Below, piece by piece: positions 37,712-46,343 of a stretch of 64,000 nucleotides of DNA. The DNA lies in assembly GCA_006503475.1 (NCBI GenBank), contig RSEH01000003.1, forward strand, positions 186,001-250,000, read 5' to 3'. Under the pieces are notes generated by a model. It saw nothing but the letters and a program-made list of their open reading frames with translations, had not been told where the DNA came from and made no database searches. This DNA comes from Stentor roeselii. Its lineage: Eukaryota; Ciliophora; Heterotrichea; Heterotrichida; Stentoridae. The translations under genes and the position numbers were made by a program. Positions within the stretch are counted from its first letter, which is position 1; each line of letters starts with the position of its first letter.

Positions 37712-40700
37712 ATGGTCGATCGAGAAGAACCTTTGCTAGGCACGGCATCAGAAGTAGGAAATGACTTAGAACAAACAGAGGATCCTTGCCTAAGGAACCT
37801 AGAGCAAGTAAAAGCCCATATCGAACGTGAAATTACTCATGAAAAAATTAGAAACATCTTTGAAAGATCGATAATAAATGGACATTCTGACTCTGTATAC
37901 TCAGTTTGCTTTTCTCCAGATTCCAAGTTGATTGTGTCAGGATCAAAAGATTTTTCAGTCAAAATATGGGACACTAACACAAAAGAATTATTATCCACAC
38001 TTGAAGGTCACTCAGGTATAATATTTTCTATTTCAATTTCACCAAACTCTGAGTGGATTGCATCTGGATCAGCTGATAAATCGATTAAATTATGGAGCCT
38101 TTCAAAAAAAAAAGAAGAATTCACACTTCATGGTCATTTAGATTGGATAAGATCAGTCTGCTTCTCAGTTGACTCGAAGCGCATAATATCCGGATCTAAT
38201 GATTATTCTATAAAGGTATGGATAATATCTGAACAAAGAGAGGAATTCACTCTTCTAGGACACTCAAATCGTGTACAATCAGTTTGTATTTCAGCTGATT
38301 CCAGGTGGATCGTAAGTGGCTCCGAAGACAAGTCCATTAAAGTATGGAATATAGCAAAAAGACAGGAAGAGGCTACTTTCAAAGGACATTTAGATGTTGT
38401 AAGAACAGTTTGTATTTCACCAGACTCAAAGTGGGTTGCTTCTGGATCAGATGATAATTTGATTAAAATATGGAGCATTTCTGAAAAGCGTGAAAAGTTC
38501 ATACTTAGAGGACATTCAGTTGCTGTAAGATCAATTTGCTTTTCATCTAACTCACAGTATATTGTATCTGGATCCGGTGATACTTGTATTAAAATATGGA
38601 ACTTTTCTGAAAAGAGAGAAGAGTTCACACTAAAAGGACATTCAAATTGGGTGAATTCAGTGTGTTTTTCATCTGATTTGAAGAGGATTGTATCCGGTTC
38701 TGATGATAAATCAATAAACTTGTGGGATATGACTGAAAAAAATAATGAATCCACACTTAAAGGCCATTCACATTGGGTAATGTCAGTATGGCCTTCACCT
38801 GATTCAAAGTGGATTGCTTCAGGATCATATGATTTTTCAATTCGAATATGGAATGTGGCAGAACAAAAACAAGAATCCATTCTTAAAGGGCATACAATGT
38901 GTGTAAGAACTGTCTGCTTTTCTTCTGATTCCAAATGGATTGCTTCTGGATCAGATGATAACTTAATTAAAGTATGGAATTTCAGTGAAAGTAAAGTTGA
39001 GTTCACTCTTAAGGGACATACTGATTGGATATTTTCAGTGAGCTTCTCAGTTGATTCGAAGATGATTGCCTCTGGCTCAAAAGATTTTTCAGTTAAGATA
39101 TGGGACACTGAAAAAAGAGTAGAATTATTCACATTCTTAGGACATCTAGACCGAGTATTTTCAGTTTGCATCTCGCCTGACTCTAAGTGGGTTGCATCTG
39201 GATGTGGAGATAAGTTAATAAAAGTATGGAATATTACCGAGAAAAAAGAAGAATTCACTCTTAGAGGACACACTGATTCTGTACTTTCAGTCTGCTTTTT
39301 CTCAGACTCAAATCAGATAATATCAGGATCAAGTGATACATCTATAAAATTGTGGAGTATTGAACAGAGACAGGAAGAATTGACACTTCTTGGACATCAA
39401 GGTGGTGTAAATTCAGTTTATCTCTCATCTGATTCAAAGTGGATTGTGTCTGGATCTAGAGATAATTCAGTTAGACTATGGAATATCATTGAGAAACGAG
39501 AAGAGTTCATACTTCAAGGACATCTCAATTTCGTGAATTCAGTTTGTATCCTTCCTGATTCCAAGTTGATTGCATCTGGATCCTTTGATAATTCGATTAA
39601 ATTATGGAATATGACTGGTTTTGAACAACTTGAGTCATGTCTTGACAGAGATTCAGTGTATGATATGAAGTTTTATACGAAGTATGAATTTGTTAATGCG
39701 ATATCAATGATCAATTCCAGTCGCTATTCAAATATAGGACTTAATGGTATTGGTTTACTTCTTGGGAATAAGAATTATACACCTTTGCACTTTGCTGCTC
39801 TTAGTGGGCAGACTGAGGCGATAAGAGCATGGTTTGACATTTTAAAACAATCTGATATAAAAGTTCCAATAAAAGCTGATACTTATGGCAAAAGTCCTAT
39901 TTATTATTCTATAAAGAAACAGCATCAAGTGGCCACTGATCTTCTTCTTAATTACATTGTCGAAATGACTGGAAATGCTGAAGATTCATTTAAAATACAA
40001 AATTTCTATGCATTAAGAAACGATATCAAGATTATCATAGAGAACTCATCACCAAATCTTTGTGAATTTTTGAGTAATTGTCTTTATTCAAGTAAGGTAG
40101 AGAAATATGGAATAGCAAAACAAAGAATGGCATTTATTCCTCGATTTTCACCTGATTACGACTATTTTGTTGAAACTTTTGAGACGCGAGAACAAGAGCA
40201 TCTTACAGTTAAATCTTCTTACTTCACTCTTCCTTTTTGTATAGGCTCGAGTGATTCGATATCATTCCTAGAAGCACTTTTAAATTGCACAGATAAAGAA
40301 ATATATAGAGTTCAACTCATCAAAAAGTTTGTTCAATGCAGATGGGAAGCCATTCTAAAGTTGGTACTTTTCTATTCACTTCTAAACTGGATCAATCTTG
40401 CATTAATAATATTAGAACTTAGTCGATTATCGGGATTACTTTCATTGATATCCCTAGTCATTGTTAATTCAACTTTACTTTTATGGGAGATTCTTCAATT
40501 CAAAGCAATAGGAATAGACTATTTCAAAGATTTATGGAATGATATCGATATCCTAAAAATATTCATCACTATCATCTGGGTCACTCTCAGAAATTTAAAT
40601 TTTAAAATGGAATTGCTTAGTGTACTAGTTGTTATACTAGGTGGCATAAGAGGACTTACTGGTTTTAGAGCATTTGAAAGCACTCGATATTATATAAGAC

Positions 40701-41344
40701 TTATTTTCGAATCACTTAAAAAAATTTTTTCATTTCTAATGATATTTGCTTACACTACATTATGTTTCGGGCTACTAAGCATAGTATCTGGAGAACATGA
40801 AGTTCAAGTAACTTTCGAAAAATTGTGGATAGATCCTTTCAGTCTATATTTTGGGCCACCAGATAGCTTGAAATTGAACTCGTTAAATATGGTATATCTC
40901 TCATTTTTAATAGCTTTTCTTGTGAACATTGTGCTTATGCTTAATATGATCATTTCGATTTTATCTGATTCTTATGACGAATTTCAAGTATTCGCTATTT
41001 ACTGTGATTGCAGAGAAATGACTGAAGTTATTTTGGAAATTGAACAGATGTTTTCTATCTCAACAAGAATTAATAAAGATATGTTTTTTCAAGTTTGTGT
41101 TAACTACTATAAGGAGGAGGACGATAATTGGCAAGGTAAAGTTCTCGATACTCGGGTAGAGCTGATTAAAAATCGAGCAATGATAAAATTAAATTGTGAG
41201 AAAATCGAAAGATTTGAGGAGAAAATTGATACCAAAATCAGAGAAGTTGAAGAAAAGATCGAAAGTGATATTAGAGGAGTTGAAGACAGTATCAAGCAAG
41301 TGTATACCAGGCTTGAAGAAATTCATACCCTTCTTAATAAGTAG
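37712..41344 (+). CDS. WD40-ankyrin-TRP-type cation channel
   Basis: This 1210-residue protein starts at ATG 37712 (TATAAATG). Fourteen WD40 repeats of 42 residues (about 57-633; each GH..V.SVCFS.DSK.I.SGS.D.SIK.W) would make two seven-bladed propellers. Ankyrin-like sequence follows (about 673-750; NYTPLHFAALSGQTEAI). A six-helix ion-transport domain lies at about 880-1090 (WINLALIILEL, FSFLMIFAYTTLCFG, LMLNMIISILSDSY), with the pore near FEKLWIDPFSLYFGPPD. A coiled-coil tail (IREVEEKIESDIRGVED) follows. TRP/polycystin-like channels are tetramers; the WD40 part is an unusual N-terminal partner. Confidence 0.85.
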   Translation: MVDREEPLLGTASEVGNDLEQTEDPCLRNLEQVKAHIEREITHEKIRNIFERSIINGHSDSVYSVCFSPDSKLIVSGSKDFSVKIWDTNTKELLSTLEGHSGIIFSISISPNSEWIASGSADKSIKLWSLSKKKEEFTLHGHLDWIRSVCFSVDSKRIISGSNDYSIKVWIISEQREEFTLLGHSNRVQSVCISADSRWIVSGSEDKSIKVWNIAKRQEEATFKGHLDVVRTVCISPDSKWVASGSDDNLIKIWSISEKREKFILRGHSVAVRSICFSSNSQYIVSGSGDTCIKIWNFSEKREEFTLKGHSNWVNSVCFSSDLKRIVSGSDDKSINLWDMTEKNNESTLKGHSHWVMSVWPSPDSKWIASGSYDFSIRIWNVAEQKQESILKGHTMCVRTVCFSSDSKWIASGSDDNLIKVWNFSESKVEFTLKGHTDWIFSVSFSVDSKMIASGSKDFSVKIWDTEKRVELFTFLGHLDRVFSVCISPDSKWVASGCGDKLIKVWNITEKKEEFTLRGHTDSVLSVCFFSDSNQIISGSSDTSIKLWSIEQRQEELTLLGHQGGVNSVYLSSDSKWIVSGSRDNSVRLWNIIEKREEFILQGHLNFVNSVCILPDSKLIASGSFDNSIKLWNMTGFEQLESCLDRDSVYDMKFYTKYEFVNAISMINSSRYSNIGLNGIGLLLGNKNYTPLHFAALSGQTEAIRAWFDILKQSDIKVPIKADTYGKSPIYYSIKKQHQVATDLLLNYIVEMTGNAEDSFKIQNFYALRNDIKIIIENSSPNLCEFLSNCLYSSKVEKYGIAKQRMAFIPRFSPDYDYFVETFETREQEHLTVKSSYFTLPFCIGSSDSISFLEALLNCTDKEIYRVQLIKKFVQCRWEAILKLVLFYSLLNWINLALIILELSRLSGLLSLISLVIVNSTLLLWEILQFKAIGIDYFKDLWNDIDILKIFITIIWVTLRNLNFKMELLSVLVVILGGIRGLTGFRAFESTRYYIRLIFESLKKIFSFLMIFAYTTLCFGLLSIVSGEHEVQVTFEKLWIDPFSLYFGPPDSLKLNSLNMVYLSFLIAFLVNIVLMLNMIISILSDSYDEFQVFAIYCDCREMTEVILEIEQMFSISTRINKDMFFQVCVNYYKEEDDNWQGKVLDTRVELIKNRAMIKLNCEKIERFEEKIDTKIREVEEKIESDIRGVEDSIKQVYTRLEEIHTLLNK
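37876..39610 (+). repeat. 14 WD40-coding tandem repeats of about 126 bp
   Basis: Fourteen diverged in-frame units, each coding one GH-to-W/D blade. The DNA similarity explains the long open frame seen on the other strand here. Confidence 0.9.
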
Positions 41345-42777
41345 AGAGATTATTTAGGAAAATTTCTAAGTCTTTCATCTTTAAAATCAAGTGGTTCTTG
41401 AATTGAATGATTTTCTACTCATCCTCTTTTTCCGTATTCAAATGAGCCTCAGCTGAAACATATCGAGGTGTTCATAGGTTTAAAAATTTATGTATATAAT
41501 TAGACAGAATTATTCAGCCAAATAAATTTAGCGAAAGATTAGAACTTCAATAACTCTAAAAAGAAAATAGCAAGTAATTATTTATAAACTTAAAGTAACG
41601 TAAAATACAAATAAAAAAATAAATTCGTAAAAAATATTTCCATCTGAAATATTAAAATATAAAATGAAATATGAGGATTACTCAAAAACTAGTTTCTTTT
41701 TTATTGCAATTAGAATAAATAGATTTTAGTTGATTATTTTAAATTTATATATTAGTTGCATTCTAGAGTAGTCAACATTATAACCAAAAGTTTTTCCACA
41801 CTACTTAACTACTTCTTTATCTAAGTGTTTCAAAAAGTTTACTAGCTAATTATTTATAAAATAGTTCAAAAACTGAATAATAAAATAAAAATTCCTACTT
41901 TATTTAGTTTTTGTTGATTTCAAATTTGCTAAAAGCAGTTATCAGTTTACATATTGGATAATAAGCTAGTTCTTATATTAAAACATAATTATTTATTTTT
42001 CTCAATAGAATCTTATATACTTCGAGGGTATTCATCACTTTCCTCTTCATAATCTTTAATTCTTGGAACATGATCATTTTATTAGCTCCTTGATGCTCCT
42101 TTATGCCAATTTAAGATTCATCAAAAAACCTTTCTGTGATTGTGAATCTCGTATAAGGATTCTAGGTGCCACCTTCTCACCTTTTCTCAGTCCTCTAGAC
42201 TTCAAATAAAAATCAATTGGAAATATAAGGTAATAATTTGAGACAAAAAGATTTTATCGTCCCTTCCCAGTATCTTAAGTTCCAAAAGATAATGATTATA
42301 ATGAAAAGTATTTATCAAGATATTCCAAATATAATTTGAAGAATAATAATTTATATTGAATTTGAATTAAAAATATCAGAATCTAAGATAAATAGCTATA
42401 ATAAGGCTATAACATCTTATAAATAAATATTTGAACCAATTCATAGCATCATTCCTCTACACAAATCATCATCATGAAATTCCTTAAAACTTTAAAATCA
42501 AGATACAAACTCATAAAAATCAGGTAAAATAAATCTGATTAAATTCCCTAAAAACACTTAAAATTTTCAAAAAAAAATAATCATATGTAAAAAAAATCCT
42601 AAATTATGTTAAAAATCATTTTCTATCAGAACTATAATTTAAAATAAATCATCCTATATCACCCAATTTCACAAAATCTTTAAATCCAGTAATTCCCTTC
42701 CTTAAAACAAATATCCTGACTGATGACATCATAAAATCAAATCAATATTAAAATCATGGCAAAGAACAACCTAATAA
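41345..42777. other. AT-rich intergenic region with a gene scrap
   Basis: 1.43 kb without an intact gene. A coding-like minus-strand scrap at 42013-42253 is listed separately. The rest is AT-rich, with no rRNA, tRNA or repeat that can be supported. Confidence 0.6.
42013..42253 (-). pseudogene. decayed coding fragment, unknown parent
   Basis: On the minus strand a 50-codon run reads like a protein (PIDFYLKSRGLRKGEKVAPR). Further along is an acidic tail (RIKDYEEESDEYPRSI). The two are in different frames and no 15-16 nt GT..AG intron joins them. GC and codon choice differ from the surrounding AT-rich DNA. The parent family is not recognised. Confidence 0.4.
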
Positions 42778-44256
42778 ATGGACTCAAGCGAGAAGAAGTT
42801 ATTCGTCCACGGAGGTTTAAACGAATCTATGCTTGTACAATTCATATAGAGTTCAGAAATCTCAATCACTTACACCTACAAGAACAAAGACTTAACAAAA
42901 CTAGTAAAAGAAACTGATCGCACCACAAAGCAAGCCATAAAAAAACTCATCTGCGTGTCAACAGTTTGCATTCTGTTCATGATCGCTGAAGTGATAGGAG
43001 GGTACCTAGCGAATTCCTTATCAATAATGACAGATGCTGCCCACATGTTTTCTGACTTGTGCGGATTCGGCATTTCTATGGCTTCTTTGTTCATAACAAA
43101 AAAGGAAGCCACCCGGCAAATGTCCTTCGGGTATCATCGAGCTGAAGTGATTGGGGCAAGTCTCAGTGTTTTACTCATCTGGGGACTCACTATTTGGCTA
43201 CTTGCTGAAGCCGTTCAGAGGTTTATCAACCCTCAAGAAGTTGATGGATTAATTATGTTGATTGTTGCTGGGGCTGGACTACTGAGCAATATTGTGATGG
43301 GGAAAATTTTACATTCACATGGAGGACATTCGGATGATCATCGGGTCTTGACTCATGTTATGCTACACCCTGAGGATGCTCCAAGACTTACTAGTCTTGG
43401 AAGGGCTGAGAGTATCAGAAGGGCTACTTTGAGGAGGCAGTCGAAGAAGGGAAGGAAGGAGATTTCTGATGATCATGAACATCATGACCATGAACATCAT
43501 GACCATGAACATCATGACCATGAACATCATGATCATGAACATCATGATCACGACCATGAGCATCATGATCACGAACATCATGATCATGAACATCACGATC
43601 ACAGCCACGGACATCACGATCATGAACATCACGACCACAGCCACGGGCACCACGATCATTCCAAAGGCAAGAAAGAGCACAAGCACGATCACGGTCACAG
43701 TCACGGTCACGGTCACGGCCACAGCCACTTCGGACACAGCCACCACGGCCACAATCACGAAAACATGAACATCCGAGCAGCTTTAATCCACGTAATCGGA
43801 GATTTATGTCAAAGCATCGGTGTAACCATCGCAGGACTCATAATATTCCTAAAACCCGATCTTCACATAATCGACCCGATTTGCACTTTATTATTTTCAG
43901 TGATAGTCTTTTTAACAACAGTGCCAATAATCAGAGACTGCGTTAAAATCATCATGGAAGGGACACCAAGTGAAATAAACATTGAAGATTTAATAGAAGA
44001 GCTAAAAGAAGTATTTTTTAAATAGGCTGAAGGAGTTGTTGAAGTTCACGATCTGCATGTTTGGACTTTGAGTATGGGAAAATATGCTTTAAGTGCTCAT
44101 ATTATTTCGAAAAACCCTGAAATTTCTTTAATTGCTTGCACGCAGATTTGCCAAGAAACCTATGAAATCAAACATGTTACTTTACAGATGGAAAAAATTA
44201 ACACCAGTTATGACTTACAATGCTCTGTTGGCCTTCATTCTAAATATATTGATTAA
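42778..44256 (+). CDS. ZnT-type zinc transporter with His-rich loop
   Basis: Two 15-nt introns (42835-42849, 44011-44025) give a 482-residue protein. It starts at ATG 42778 after AATAAATG. Six membrane helices carry the cation-diffusion-facilitator ligands: HMFSD in helix 2 and HVIGD in helix 5. Between helices 4 and 5 is a very long His/Asp loop (about residues 210-320). Splicing at the second site joins EELKE to AEGVVEVHDLHVWTLS, the conserved cytosolic HDLHVW motif. Family members move Zn2+ out of the cytosol into vesicles with H+ exchange. Confidence 0.9.
42835..42849 (+). other. 15-nt intron in ZnT gene
   Basis: GTACAATTCATATAG, A at position 10. It ends in an in-frame TAG; removal joins MLQ-frame to SSEIS and places the true start at 42778. 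Confidence 0.8.
43471..43760 (+). repeat. His-rich tandem repeat (GATCATGAACATCAT-type units)
   Basis: Repeats of about 15 nt (coding DHEHH and variants) fill the cytosolic loop of the zinc transporter. Similar but unequal units mean slippage followed by drift. Confidence 0.85.
44011..44025 (+). other. 15-nt intron in ZnT gene
   Basis: GTATTTTTTAAATAG, A at position 10. Its TAG is in frame; splicing makes the conserved HDLHVW segment continuous. Confidence 0.92.
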
Positions 44257-44331
44257 TTAGAATTAGTGTGATTGAGTAAGTTGAGGTTTTAATTTTTGTT
44301 GAGAAGCCTTGTGAATTATATGAGAGAATAA

Positions 44332-44763
44332 ATGGAAAATAGTGAATATATTGGAATATTTCGACTGCATAAATATCCGAAACTTGAGTTACTTGAATCG
44401 TTTACAAGGGATTTTCACCCGGATATAATAAAAACTTTCAATAGAGAACTGGAAATTAAGATAAGAAAAGTTTATTTCCTCTACATCCTGCATTTATCAA
44501 TAGCTGCCGCCTTAGGAATACTTTTCTTTTATCTCGGTTTTCATTATTACGAGTCAATTTTTCCGTTATCAGTTTCCTTTTCCGTGATATTCGTTGGAAT
44601 ATTCATCTACTCAAGTAAAGCAATAGAAATAAAAGCGCGATATTTCAAGTTTTTCAAGCCTTTTTTCCTAAAACACTTTTCAAAACACATATCATCATCA
44701 AATTCATTCCACTTAATAATGAAGAAGAAAAAGTTTTTACTATTCATCGAAAGAACAGTTTAA
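44332..44763 (+). CDS. small two-span membrane protein, unknown family
   Basis: This 143-residue protein starts at ATG 44332 (GAATAAATG). Two hydrophobic helices lie at about 47-70 and 74-94; the C-terminus is strongly basic (LIMKKKKFLLFIERTV). No family recognised. Its TAA stop is only 4 bp from the stop of the convergent phosphatase gene. Confidence 0.65.
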   Translation: MENSEYIGIFRLHKYPKLELLESFTRDFHPDIIKTFNRELEIKIRKVYFLYILHLSIAAALGILFFYLGFHYYESIFPLSVSFSVIFVGIFIYSSKAIEIKARYFKFFKPFFLKHFSKHISSSNSFHLIMKKKKFLLFIERTV

Positions 44764-44767
44764 CCCT

Positions 44768-46018
44768 TTAGAATTTTTTAATAACTTTATGCGACTCATT
44801 ATTCAAGAATTCTTCAGAATAGTCCTCAAAAAAGTTCCTCAAATGAAAAGTCCTTTCATTGACATCTCTGACATCTTCAACACAAGAAAGCGCTCTGACA
44901 TAATCAATCAAATTAAAAAGTTCTTTGTCAAAGGGGTCATTATGCCAAGAGATGATCGGTATGCCATTGTCCAACTGATAAGCAAATGAATAAGCTGCAT
45001 TATCAACGATGATAATATCTTTAAGATTACGATTTGCGAAGATTCTCAAGTCCTTGATGAAGACTCCATTCATATTGATGCAAGAGTCTCTGAAGAACCT
45101 TTGATGGATCAGTTCTTTTTTAGGGTCCAGGTAGTCAAGGACGACATTCGCATAGCAAGGGTGAGAAGCAGTGAAAACAAAGACTTCGAACCACTTTCCT
45201 ACTTCCCTCAAGCACTCAATAGCATAAGGTCTCACATTAATCCCCGCCTGGACCACTTCGCCAGTTGGGAACACGACAGGAAGATTAACCATCGCTTTGC
45301 CTTCAGTGATTTCATCACAACAATGGACTAAAGTCTCATCCAAGTCAAAAATCAAAGTTTTTCTAGTCTCAAAACCTTTTCTTCTCGGGACATTCACTCT
45401 TCTTTCCTTCAGTTGTTCCAAGTTCACAGGTTGAAGAGTCTTCACAAACTTCAAAGCTTGGAACGTTTGAAACAAGTGCTCTTTGTAAAGCGCTTCACTT
45501 TTCATCTGCAGGTTCACATCAGGTGCATCAAAGTTAAACTTCTTGCCTTTCACTTGAGTCACTACATTTGAAAGAGATGATTCTTTTCCTTCTTTTTCTT
45601 GTGAACGCTTTTTACTCTCGCTTGAAGATTTTCGCTGAGTTGGCGTGAATGAATTTTTTGGAATTGAAGACTCTTTACTACTGCTTCGCTTTGAGATCAG
45701 TCTTGTTGGCTTTGAAGAAGTTCGCTTTATTGGCTTTGGACTGAAGTTGAACACCTTGTTCACTGGCGTGTTGCATTCTTTTAAAGCTCGTCGAATTGAA
45801 TTTGATGAGGCGGGAGTTCTTGGAATGCTCGCTTTTGTCGTTCCAAGGCGCTTCGAGTTCTCTGATGGAGGCTTTGAAAACTTTGGAGAGTTTTTGCCCA
45901 GCTTTTGAAAGGATGACATGTCGTCGTCGTCGGTCACTTCGATTGTCAATTTGCTGGATTTTGCTAAAATGTTGCCTTGGAGATGAGTTGTTGTTTTTTG
46001 TTGCCTGGTGGATCGCAT
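44768..46018 (-). CDS. FCP/SCP-type CTD phosphatase
   Basis: This 416-residue protein has a disordered Ser/Lys-rich N-terminus and a C-terminal HAD phosphatase domain. The nucleophile motif DLDET is at 225-229 (TLIFDLDETLVHC); VFVFTASHPCYANVVLDYLD and DNAAYSFAYQLDNGIPI follow. The order is like CTDSPL2/SCP enzymes, which dephosphorylate RNA polymerase II CTD and other nuclear targets. Catalytic residues are intact. ATG 46018 follows AATAAATG. Confidence 0.88.
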   Translation of the reverse strand: MRSTRQQKTTTHLQGNILAKSSKLTIEVTDDDDMSSFQKLGKNSPKFSKPPSENSKRLGTTKASIPRTPASSNSIRRALKECNTPVNKVFNFSPKPIKRTSSKPTRLISKRSSSKESSIPKNSFTPTQRKSSSESKKRSQEKEGKESSLSNVVTQVKGKKFNFDAPDVNLQMKSEALYKEHLFQTFQALKFVKTLQPVNLEQLKERRVNVPRRKGFETRKTLIFDLDETLVHCCDEITEGKAMVNLPVVFPTGEVVQAGINVRPYAIECLREVGKWFEVFVFTASHPCYANVVLDYLDPKKELIHQRFFRDSCINMNGVFIKDLRIFANRNLKDIIIVDNAAYSFAYQLDNGIPIISWHNDPFDKELFNLIDYVRALSCVEDVRDVNERTFHLRNFFEDYSEEFLNNESHKVIKKF

Positions 46019-46343
46019 TTATTATTGTTTTTAAATTATTCAATAAGAAAGGGTTTGGTTTGTTACATTTTTTCTTTTTGTTCTTTTAAAATTCATCTTT
46101 ATGAATATTGGGTTGAGGTGAAAGGAAAGGGTTTATGTGATTTGATGGAGTTATTTTAGAGAATGATTGAAGACTTTAGGATTGCTTAAGTTTTAAGTTG
46201 TTATGATTTTAGAAGGAAGTTAATGGAAAGTTGATATTTGAAGATTCGAAACTTTAAAAAGCACTTCGATCATTTAAGATTTAAATAGATCAAAATGATT
46301 TAGAATTTTAGACTTTTGAATAGTTTCTATTGTCTTTATTAAA
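46019..46343. other. 325-bp divergent intergenic region
   Basis: Separates the phosphatase and the PKG-like gene. AT-rich; the plus gene starts at TTTATTAAAATG. No other feature seen. Confidence 0.5.

Noticed and set aside
38203-39273. 356-codon open frame on the minus strand inside the WD40 gene
   Set aside because: It arises from the 126-bp WD40 repeats on the opposite strand; every unit opens the same antisense frame, and it lacks a proper start context.
8518-44025. In-frame TAG codons as reassigned sense codons
   Set aside because: Each of them is part of, or created by, a 15-nt GT..AG intron with A at position 10, and TAG is used as a true stop in about 15 genes.
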